Below are positions 6,053 to 12,397 of a stretch of 12,397 bases of DNA, one piece after another. Both the position numbers and the translations under genes were made by a program. The number at the start of each line of letters is the position of its first letter. Positions within the stretch are counted from its first letter, which is position 1. Under the pieces are notes generated by a model. It saw nothing but the letters and a program-made list of their open reading frames with translations. It was not told the DNA's origin and did no database searches. This DNA is from Pseudomonadota bacterium (GTDB lineage Bacteria > Pseudomonadota > Gammaproteobacteria > Steroidobacterales > Steroidobacteraceae), in the NCBI GenBank assembly GCA_021808195.1, contig JAKBCE010000069.1, forward strand, positions 1 to 12,397, written 5' to 3'.

Positions 6053-7576
6053 ATGAAAACGCCGTATCAGTGCATTGCGGCCGGTAGACCTCGGTGCACG
6101 TTGCAACGGACCTCGACACGAGGCCGGGCCAGGTTCCTTGTCGCATTCCTCGGCGCCATACTGGCATTCGGCACCGCCAGCGCCAGCGCAGCGACGAACT
6201 TCCTCGAGGTCTACCACGAGGCGCTGCGCAACGATCCGACCTACCGGCAGGCCTATGCCACCTATATGGCCGCCCGCGAGGCACGCCCGCAAGCCTGGGC
6301 CGCCTTGCTGCCGCAGATCACTGCCACGGCGGGCAAGACCTGGAGCCACTCGGCAGGGCGCAGCGGCCAGATCAATTCCACGGCGAGCGGCACGCTCTAT
6401 TCGTACCAGCTGCCGTATACCTCGAACAGTACCGCGAAGCAGTGGAGCGTGAATCTCACCGAGACTCTCTTCTCCTGGACGGACTGGATGACTCTCAGGG
6501 CAGCCGACAAGCAAGTCGCCCAGGCGCAGGCGCTCTACGATGCCGCGGCCCAGAACCTGATCCTCCGGACCGCGACCGCGTACTTCAATGTTCTGGCGGC
6601 GGTCGACACGCTGCATGCGCAGGAATCTTCTCTGAGGGCCCTCACGCTCGGGCTCACCCAGGCGAAGGAGCGCTATCGAATCGGCCTGATCGCCATCACC
6701 GACGTCGAGCAGGCCCGGGCCGCGCGTGACACGGCGGCCGCGGCGGTCATCACCGCCAAGCAGACACTCGCCAATGCACTCGATCAGCTGCAAGTGATCA
6801 CCGGCGCGCAGTACGCGAACATGGACGAGCCCGGCCCGGGCCTGCCACTTGCCATGCCTCATCCGGCGAATCAACAGGCCTGGGTGCAGGCCTCACTGCA
6901 GCAGAACCTCACCCTGATCGCTGCGCGGCTGACCGCAAATGCGGCCCAGGATCAGGTTCGCGCCGCCTTCGGCAGCGACATGCCGACCGTGAGTCTGGTC
7001 GCCAGCCGCTCGTACAGCACCGGCAATACCAGCGAGACGGTATTCGGGCAGCTCTTCCACGGACTGGGCGGCACGAGCAATGACCGGCAGATCGGCATCG
7101 AATTCTCACTGCCGCTGTTCAGCGGCGGCGGTGATGAGGCCCGCATCCACCAGACCCAATACCAGGCGATGGCGGCCGAGGATGCCGTGGAGCAGGCGTC
7201 CCGCACCACCGTGCAGCAGGCGCGCGACGCCTACCTCGGAGTCATCACCGGCATCGCGAATGTCCGAGCGTTGCGCCAGGCCCTCATCTCGAGCCAGACG
7301 GCGCTGAAGGCGACGGAGGCGGGGTACAAGTTCGGCACCCAGACGGAGATCGACGTCCTCAATGCACTCAGCGCACTGGTTTTGGCCCAGACGAACTATG
7401 CGACCAGCCGCTACAACTACATCAACAGCCTCATCCAGCTGCAGTACGCCTCGGGCACGCTCTCGGCGCGGGAGGTTGCGACGATCAACGGGTGGCTCAC
7501 CACGACCGTCAGTGTCGCACCCGCGGGTGAGATGACCCCTGAGGGGATCACGCCGCCCGCCGCCCCCAATCGATGA
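6053..7576 (+). CDS. TolC-family outer-membrane efflux protein
   Basis: 507 residues from ATG 6053. A long basic n-region (1-27) is followed by a hydrophobic core 'FLVAFLGAILAFGTASASA', with a plausible signal-peptidase I site after residue 46 (ASA/AT). The mature start 'NFLEVYHEALRNDPTYRQAYATYMAAREARPQAWAALLPQITATAGK' is the classical opening of TolC/OEP proteins. Two related helical-barrel repeats follow; the second carries 'IGIEFSLPLFSGGGDEARIHQTQYQ' and 'TQTEIDVLNALSALVLAQTNYATSRYNYINSLIQL', both typical of TolC. It would be the exit duct docked by the adaptor. An ATG at 5999 would extend the frame by 18 residues but its AGGA abuts the codon; TTG at 6101 would give a more ordinary signal length. 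The start is therefore uncertain, the family is not. Confidence 0.9.
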   Translation: MKTPYQCIAAGRPRCTLQRTSTRGRARFLVAFLGAILAFGTASASAATNFLEVYHEALRNDPTYRQAYATYMAAREARPQAWAALLPQITATAGKTWSHSAGRSGQINSTASGTLYSYQLPYTSNSTAKQWSVNLTETLFSWTDWMTLRAADKQVAQAQALYDAAAQNLILRTATAYFNVLAAVDTLHAQESSLRALTLGLTQAKERYRIGLIAITDVEQARAARDTAAAAVITAKQTLANALDQLQVITGAQYANMDEPGPGLPLAMPHPANQQAWVQASLQQNLTLIAARLTANAAQDQVRAAFGSDMPTVSLVASRSYSTGNTSETVFGQLFHGLGGTSNDRQIGIEFSLPLFSGGGDEARIHQTQYQAMAAEDAVEQASRTTVQQARDAYLGVITGIANVRALRQALISSQTALKATEAGYKFGTQTEIDVLNALSALVLAQTNYATSRYNYINSLIQLQYASGTLSAREVATINGWLTTTVSVAPAGEMTPEGITPPAAPNR

Positions 7577-7685
7577 ATCGGGCACCAGGGAGCCTGACGT
7601 GAGGCATTGGCGTAGGAATGCAATTTGCCTTGCAGACCGACAGATCACGTTCGGCGCCTCGGGACGCTGAACCGGAGCGCACCCC

Positions 7686-8335
7686 ATGTTCAGTTACTAC
7701 CTACGCATGGCCTGGAAGAGTCTGCGCCGCACGCCTGGCCTGTCGATATTGATGATGTCCGGCATCGGCCTCGGCATCTCGGCATGCATCGTCACCCTCA
7801 CCGTGTATCACGCCATGTCGGGCAACCCGATCTGGTGGAAGAACCGCGTGCTGTACGCGGTCACGCTGGATTCGAGAAGCGCACACGCCAGGATTCCCAA
7901 ACACCGCGGTACCCGGGACGAACTGAATTACCGTGATGCAACCTATCTGTTCACCTCCCGCATCCCGAAGCACCGCGCACTCATGACCCTGCTGATGGGT
8001 GCGGTCACGGGCGCACCCGGTCAGAGCCGGCCAATGTCGGCAGCCGCACCAAGCAGATCGGGATCCGCCGGGCAATCGGCGCACGGCGGCGCGATATCCT
8101 GGCGCAGTTCCTGATGGAGAATGCGCTCATCCTCGGCGCCGGTATGCTGCTCGGCAGCCTCCTCGCTCTCGCCATCGGCCAGTGGCTGACCGATCACGAG
8201 GGTGTGGCGCGCCTGAATCCGTGGTACTTGCTCATCGGGATCCTCGTGCTCGGCCTCGTCGCGCAGTTTGCCGCGTGGCAGCCGGCGCGGCGGGCTGCCC
8301 GTGTACCCCCCTCGGTGGCCACCCGCACAGTCTGA
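7686..8335 (+). pseudogene. Chimeric permease remnant: start of a second permease A fused out of frame to the end of a second permease B
   Basis: From ATG 7686 to about 8025 the frame reads as the first ~115 residues of a permease A paralogue ('YYLRMAWKSLRRTPGL', 'ACIVTLTVYHAM', 'GNPIWWKNRVLYAVT'); by my alignment 44 of the first 63 residues match 3416-4762. From about 8033 a different frame reads as residues 302-401 of a permease B paralogue ('NVGSRTKQIGIRRAIGARRRDILAQF' to 'VPPSVATRTV'), about 67 of 100 identical. Compared with the intact pair, ~1.9 kb is missing (the rest of A, the gap, and the first three quarters of B). The A frame runs 30 codons past the junction as nonsense to TGA at 8112-8114, where ATG 8114 overlaps it (TGATG). 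No other stops have accumulated, so the deletion looks fairly recent. It cannot make a full permease. Confidence 0.85.
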
Positions 8336-8351
8336 GCATCCTTCCGGTACC

Positions 8352-9722
8352 ATGAGTGAAATGGCCGTTTCCGGCAACGATCTGCGGCTCGATCCGCACC
8401 GGGTGCTCATCATCGATGACAGCCCGGCCGTATGCGCTGCGCTCGAAGTGCTGTTTTCGTTGCATGGCGCCGAAGTCCTCACCGCCGCCTCTCCGGCAGA
8501 GGGCATTGCCACACTGCGCACCCATGCCGTGGACCTCGTCGTCCAGGACATGAATTTCCGCCGTGAAGCCACGAGCGGCGAGGAAGGCGTGACGCTCTTT
8601 CATGAGATCCGCCGCGCGCACCCGGACTTGCCGATCGTCCTGATGACCGCCTGGACCCACCTCGAGACCGCGGTCGAGCTGGTCAAGGCGGGCGCAGCGG
8701 ACTATCTGGCCAAGCCCTGGGACGATGCCCGGCTGCTCACCACGGTGCGCAACCTGCTCGATCTCGGACAGGCGCGCGCCGAGGCTGCCGCACTGCGCCG
8801 GGAGCGCCACGAGGCGCGCGCGGCACTCGAGCGCCGCTTCACCCTGTGCGGCGCGATCTACGAGAGCGCGGCGATGCACACGCTGGTGTCCATGGCCACC
8901 CAGGTGGCACACGCGGATGTTCCGGTGCTGATCACGGGGCCGAACGGTTCGGGCAAGGAAGTGCTCGCGGACATCATCCAGGCCAATTCCGCAGTGCGCG
9001 ACGGCCCGTACGTGAAGGTCAACCTCGGCGCCCTGCCCGCGGATCTGATGGAAGCAGAACTGTTCGGCACCGAAACCGGCGCCTTCACCGGCGCACGGGC
9101 CCGGACCGGACGCTTCGAAGCCGCTGACGGCGGCACCCTGTTTCTCGATGAGCTCGGCAATCTCGCCGCCTCCGGCCAGGCGAAGCTGCTGCGCGTACTG
9201 CAGAGCGGACAGTTCGAGCGCCTGGGCTCGAATACCACACGCCGAGTCCAGGTCCGGGTGATCGCGGCCACCAATGCGGATCTGCAGGCGGCCATGCAGG
9301 AGGGGCGATTCCGCGAAGACGTGTATTACCGGCTCAACGTCATCGAGCTCGAAGTACCGCCGCTCGCAGCGCGGCCGGAGGACATCGTCCCACTCGCGCA
9401 GCACTTCCTCGAAGACGCTCACACACTCTCGGACGCGGCTGAACGGGCCCTCAGCCAGTATCCGTGGCCCGGCAACGTACGCGAACTGCGCAACGTGATC
9501 CGCCGGGCATGTCTGCTGTCACAGACCGCAGAGATCAGCGCCACGACGTTGAGCCTCCCGGCTGCGGCGGCCCGTTCCGGCGAGGCGCCGGAGCGCGCCG
9601 CGGTCGAAGCGGCGCTCGAGCGCACTGAGGGCAACGTCTCACGCGCGGCGCGTGAGCTCGGCCTCTCGCGCCAGGCACTCTATCGGCGCATGGAAAAGCT
9701 GGGCCTGAAGACCGACGCATGA
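8352..9722 (+). CDS. NtrC-type sigma-54-dependent response regulator
   Basis: 456 residues from ATG 8352. Receiver (~16-138): acidic pair Asp22/Asp23, phosphoacceptor Asp66 (VVQDMNF), Thr99, Lys121. AAA+ domain (~165-390): Walker A GPNGSGKE (196-203), the sigma-54-contacting loop GAFTGA (243-248), Walker B GGTLFLDEL (260-268), and 'FREDVYYRLNV' with arginine-finger candidates. C-terminal Fis-type helix-turn-helix (~426-450, 'GNVSRAARELGLSRQALYRRMEKL') for enhancer binding. GAFTGA makes it a true RpoN activator. It overlaps the kinase gene by ATGA and follows the permease remnant by 16 nt without an obvious promoter, so readthrough from the export operon (positive feedback) is likely. Its expected target is the sigma-54 promoter at 1303-1318. 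The frame is open back to 8268, but that part overlaps the permease remnant. The Shine-Dalgarno is weak; ATG 8361 is an alternative. Confidence 0.93.
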   Translation: MSEMAVSGNDLRLDPHRVLIIDDSPAVCAALEVLFSLHGAEVLTAASPAEGIATLRTHAVDLVVQDMNFRREATSGEEGVTLFHEIRRAHPDLPIVLMTAWTHLETAVELVKAGAADYLAKPWDDARLLTTVRNLLDLGQARAEAAALRRERHEARAALERRFTLCGAIYESAAMHTLVSMATQVAHADVPVLITGPNGSGKEVLADIIQANSAVRDGPYVKVNLGALPADLMEAELFGTETGAFTGARARTGRFEAADGGTLFLDELGNLAASGQAKLLRVLQSGQFERLGSNTTRRVQVRVIAATNADLQAAMQEGRFREDVYYRLNVIELEVPPLAARPEDIVPLAQHFLEDAHTLSDAAERALSQYPWPGNVRELRNVIRRACLLSQTAEISATTLSLPAAAARSGEAPERAAVEAALERTEGNVSRAARELGLSRQALYRRMEKLGLKTDA

Positions 9723-11041
9723 TCGACAGGTTGCGCGGCTCGCTGGCCGGACGCATGAGCGTCGCGCTCGCGCTGATGGCGCTCATCGCTTCGGGATTCA
9801 CCGCAGCGGCCCTGCGCTGGCTCGGCGTCGGCGGACTCGCACTCACCGTTGCGCTCGTAGCCTGTGTACCGGTGCTGGTGTGGCTCGCAGCACGCGCCGC
9901 CAGACCCTGGCGCCAGACGCTCACGGCGGTGAGCGGCGGGATCGAGAGCCTGCGCGACCGTGACTTCAGTGTGAGCATCGCCCCACCCGGTCCGCTCGAG
10001 CTCCGTGAACTGGTCGAGGCGTACAACAGCCTCGGCGCGCTGCTGCGCCGCGAGCGGTTCGACCTGTATCAGCGTGAGCTGCTGCTCGATACGGTCCTGC
10101 AGACCACCCCCGTCGCGCTCGTGCTCACGAGCGAGGCCGGCCGGATCGTGTTCGGCAACCTCGCTGCCCGCCAGCTGCTGCGCGCCGGTCGGCGCCTCGA
10201 GGGACTGCAGGTCGAGACGCTGCTCGCCGAGCAACCGGCCGAGCTCAACAGTGCCGTCGCCGGCGGCACCGACACGCTCTTCACGCTTGGCGCCGGCCCC
10301 GAGAGCGAGGTCTACCGTTTCTCGCGACGCGACTTTCTGCTCAACGCCCGCCCGCACCAGCTGTGGCTGCTCGAGCGCCTGACCCGCGAACTCGCCGCGC
10401 AGGAAATCGCGGTCTGGAAGAAGGTCATCCGGGTCATCGCCCACGAGCTGAACAATTCCGTCGCCCCCATCAGCTCTCTGGTCCACTCGGGCAAGCTGCT
10501 CGCCGCCCAGGCCGACACGGCGACGCTCGGCCCGCCGCTCGAGCGCATCTTCGCCACCATCGGGGAGCGCACGCAGCACCTGGCGGCCTTCATCGACGGC
10601 TATGCGCGTTTCGCCAAGCTCCCGCAGCCGCGTCTGCAGCCCCTGTCCTGGCCGGCGTTTCTCGAGCCCCTGGCCGTGACGCTCGGCTTTCGGATCGAAG
10701 GCCCGCTGCCGCAGGTGCAGACCCGGGCCGACCCGGGTCAACTCGAACAGGTGATCATCAACCTGGTGAAAAATGCCCGCGAGTCCGGCTCGGCGCCCGA
10801 GGCGATCACCCTGCACATGCGCCGCGAAGCGGCCGGAGTGTGCCTCGATCTCGCCGACCGCGGCAGCGGGCTCGGCGAGCAGGCGCTGCGCGATGCGCTG
10901 CTGCCGTTCTTCTCCACCAAGTCCTCCGGCACCGGTCTCGGCCTGACGCTCTGCCGCGAGATCATCGAGGCGCACGGCGGGCGCCTGACTCTCGCCAACC
11001 GCCGGGGCGGCGGGGCCGTGGTCACGGTGTATCTGCCATAA
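9719..11041 (+). CDS. NtrY-like membrane sensor histidine kinase
   Basis: 440 residues. Two membrane helices (~13-33 and ~38-58) are joined by only about five residues, so there is essentially no periplasmic sensor. HAMP-like linker (~60-112), a PAS-like domain (~120-225), then the dimerisation H-box 'VIRVIAHELNNSVAPISSL' with phosphoacceptor His242. The ATPase domain has N-box 'NLVKNARES' (Asn352), G1 'DRGSGLG' (380-386), F-box 'PFFSTKSSGTGLGL' (396-409) and G2. 'HELNNSVAPI' and 'PFFSTK' are typical of the NtrB/NtrY kinase group that pairs with NtrC-type regulators. The ATGA overlap with the regulator implies translational coupling and a cognate pair. The stimulus is likely something in the membrane or cytoplasm, for example an exporter state or membrane-active compound; that is inference. 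Confidence 0.92.
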   Translation: MIDRLRGSLAGRMSVALALMALIASGFTAAALRWLGVGGLALTVALVACVPVLVWLAARAARPWRQTLTAVSGGIESLRDRDFSVSIAPPGPLELRELVEAYNSLGALLRRERFDLYQRELLLDTVLQTTPVALVLTSEAGRIVFGNLAARQLLRAGRRLEGLQVETLLAEQPAELNSAVAGGTDTLFTLGAGPESEVYRFSRRDFLLNARPHQLWLLERLTRELAAQEIAVWKKVIRVIAHELNNSVAPISSLVHSGKLLAAQADTATLGPPLERIFATIGERTQHLAAFIDGYARFAKLPQPRLQPLSWPAFLEPLAVTLGFRIEGPLPQVQTRADPGQLEQVIINLVKNARESGSAPEAITLHMRREAAGVCLDLADRGSGLGEQALRDALLPFFSTKSSGTGLGLTLCREIIEAHGGRLTLANRRGGGAVVTVYLP

Positions 11042-11090
11042 TCGGCCGATCGCCGCCCGGGAGAGCGCGGCGCAGAATCGGAGTCCGCGG

Positions 11091-12397
11091 ATGCCCACTG
11101 CCGTCACGTCCCTGCGCCAGAACCTGGTCGCCGCGCTGCTGCAGACCAAACCGGCGCAACTGCCCTGGCGGGTGCTGGTGCGCAACACCGCCGCGGTGGT
11201 CCTGCCGCTCATCTGGGGCATCGCGAGCAACCAGCTGCTCCCCGGCATCGCCGCGGCGGTCGGCGCGGTGGTGACGATGTATTCGGACCAGCCGGGCCCC
11301 TATCGCCAGCGCCTGTTCCGACTGTTGGCGGTCTCGGCCGCCGGCGGCGTGGCGACATTTCTCGGACTGACCCTGAATCATCACCTGCCGGCGCTGCTGG
11401 TGGCGAGTTTCGCCATTGGCTTCTCTGGGGCGCTGCTCGTGGCCTTTGGCGATGCGATCGCGCGGGTCGGCATGACCGCGATGATCCTGCTGGTGATCGC
11501 CACCGATCTTCCCGCACCCTCGCTCGGGGCCGCTCTGGCACTCACCGGATGGGTCACGGCGGGCGGCGTGCTCCTGACGTTGTTCTCGATTGCCGCCTGG
11601 CCGCTGCAGCGGTACGGACCGGAGCGCGAGGCGCTCGCGGCCGTCTACCGCGAGCTGGCCGCCATGGCGCGCCGTGGCGCGCACGACAGCGGCGCGGCGC
11701 TCGAGCTCACCGCCGGGATGACCGAACTGCAGCACACGCTGCTCGGTCCGCTGCGCGCCCGCGGCGCCGTCATGGACCATTTCGCCGTCATGCTCGAGCT
11801 GGCCGAGCGGGCGCGGCTGGAGCTCACGGCCCTCGCGGCCACCGAGCCCGGGGAGCGCCTCCTGCCCCTGGTGCAACAGGACTGCTCGGCGCTCATCGAG
11901 GCGATCAGCGCGGCACTCGAGGCGGGCGGCGACCCGCGGGCGCGCATGCGCACCGAACTCGAGCGGCTGCAGCGCGCCGAGCGCGCCGCCGCGGAGCACG
12001 AAGCGGAGCTGCCCGAGGGCGCGTGGCGGCACGTCCAGGCGCTCTCCGGCCAGCTCTCCGCCGCGGTCCGCAACGCCGAGCGCACCGGAATGCAGGGACC
12101 CGGCCGCGCGATCGAAGAGGATCTGCAGCTGCCGCACGCGCTGCGGCCGCAATCGCCGCTCGCCATTCTGGGCGCGAACTTCACGCCCCGTTCAGCGGCC
12201 TTTCGCCACGCGGTGCGCAGCGCCGTGTGCTTCACGTTCGCGCTGTGGCTCGCGCGCGTTCTGCCGGTCGAGCACGGTTACTGGATTCCGATGACCGTGG
12301 CGATCGTGCTGCGCGCGGACTTCGCCGCCACGTTCAGCTACGGACTGCTGCGCGTGGTCGGCACGATCCTCGGGCTGCTGCTCACCACCGCGCTGGT
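11091..12397 (+). CDS. FUSC-family inner-membrane protein, N-terminal part (3' truncated)
   Basis: The frame from ATG 11091 stays open to the right edge; 435 residues are visible of a family that often reaches ~650-750. GGAG (11080-11083) precedes the ATG by seven nt. An N-terminal membrane bundle (~30-170, about five to six hydrophobic segments such as 'TAMILLVIATDLPAPSLGAALALTGWVTAGGVLL') is followed by a long charged, Ala/Glu/Arg-rich helical cytoplasmic region (~172-365). A second bundle then begins, bearing the FUSC hallmark 'YWIPMTVAIVLRADFAATFSYGLLRVVGTILGLLL'. FUSC/YccS/AaeB-like proteins are linked to export of aromatic acids or fusaric acid, but many have no known substrate. It lies 49 nt after the kinase with no clear terminator between, so it may be cotranscribed, although its job may be separate. 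Confidence 0.85.
   Translation, partial: MPTAVTSLRQNLVAALLQTKPAQLPWRVLVRNTAAVVLPLIWGIASNQLLPGIAAAVGAVVTMYSDQPGPYRQRLFRLLAVSAAGGVATFLGLTLNHHLPALLVASFAIGFSGALLVAFGDAIARVGMTAMILLVIATDLPAPSLGAALALTGWVTAGGVLLTLFSIAAWPLQRYGPEREALAAVYRELAAMARRGAHDSGAALELTAGMTELQHTLLGPLRARGAVMDHFAVMLELAERARLELTALAATEPGERLLPLVQQDCSALIEAISAALEAGGDPRARMRTELERLQRAERAAAEHEAELPEGAWRHVQALSGQLSAAVRNAERTGMQGPGRAIEEDLQLPHALRPQSPLAILGANFTPRSAAFRHAVRSAVCFTFALWLARVLPVEHGYWIPMTVAIVLRADFAATFSYGLLRVVGTILGLLLTTAL

Noticed and set aside
5438..6874. Long open frame on the minus strand (478 codons) across permease B and the TolC gene.
   Set aside because: Shadow of GC-rich coding DNA: the plus-strand genes have clear domains here, and the translation is an Arg/Gly-rich sequence with no recognisable domain.
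7607..7622. TTGGCGTAGGAATGCA upstream of the permease remnant resembles a second sigma-54 promoter.
   Set aside because: The GG-to-GC spacing is one base short of the strict RpoN requirement and no GTCCGC palindromes lie upstream; it might be a decayed promoter of the lost permease pair but cannot be supported.
8232..9422. Minus-strand open frame (396 codons) opposite the response regulator.
   Set aside because: Antisense shadow of a regulator with intact Walker, GAFTGA and receiver motifs.
9680..11248. Long minus-strand open frame (522 codons) opposite the kinase gene.
   Set aside because: Antisense shadow; the kinase motifs on the plus strand are complete and the minus translation shows no recognisable domain.
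11022..12152. Minus-strand open frame (376 codons) at the right end.
   Set aside because: Antisense to the FUSC gene, whose plus-strand frame has the family hallmark and a good Shine-Dalgarno.
1..12397. CRISPR arrays, tRNA or rRNA genes, insertion-sequence ends, phage genes.
   Set aside because: No regularly spaced repeats, tRNA-like cloverleaf, transposase or integrase coding sequence was seen on reading both strands; composition is even throughout.

Overview
The window is uniformly GC-rich, with short intergenic gaps and mostly Shine-Dalgarno-led starts. The gene content (a CnoX/YbbN-type co-chaperone, a TolC-dependent exporter, NtrC/NtrY-type signalling with a sigma-54 promoter, a FUSC protein) points to a Gram-negative proteobacterium. 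A GC-rich gammaproteobacterium of the Xanthomonadales/Nevskiales kind is my best guess, but the taxonomy is inference only.

Layout. 3-563 (+) is the C-terminal TPR part of a CnoX/YbbN-like thioredoxin-fold co-chaperone, cut by the left edge and followed by a perfect 12-bp hairpin. 747-1034 (-) is a small DUF2934 protein transcribed convergently towards it. 1035-1333 is a divergent regulatory region. It holds two GTCCGC/GCGGAC palindromes about two helical turns apart, a possible IHF site, and a correctly spaced sigma-54 -24/-12 element ending 15 nt before the next start codon. 1334-7576 (+) is a complete export operon: membrane-anchored HlyD/MacA-type adaptor, MacB/LolD-type ATPase, two different four-helix MacB/FtsX-type permeases, and a TolC-family outer-membrane channel. 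7686-8335 is a broken gene: the start of a second permease A joined out of frame to the end of a second permease B. 8352-11041 (+) encodes an NtrC-type response regulator and an overlapping NtrY-like histidine kinase with almost no periplasmic domain. 11091 to the right edge is the first part of a FUSC-family membrane protein.

How they fit. Adaptor, ATPase, two permeases and TolC would form a tripartite ABC exporter spanning the envelope. The kinase, probably sensing within or beneath the membrane, would phosphorylate the regulator. The regulator has the sigma-54-contacting GAFTGA loop, and the only convincing sigma-54 promoter in the window lies in front of the adaptor with enhancer-like palindromes about 110 and 130 bp upstream of the predicted transcription start. 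The simplest reading is a self-contained, sigma-54-controlled MacAB-TolC-like export module that carries its own two-component system at the end of the operon. The substrate cannot be read from the sequence; no biosynthetic gene lies in the window.

Most notable points: the sigma-54 promoter with its paired enhancers, the near-leaderless adaptor start this promoter implies, and the chimeric permease remnant, which shows that the locus once had a second, already divergent permease pair.
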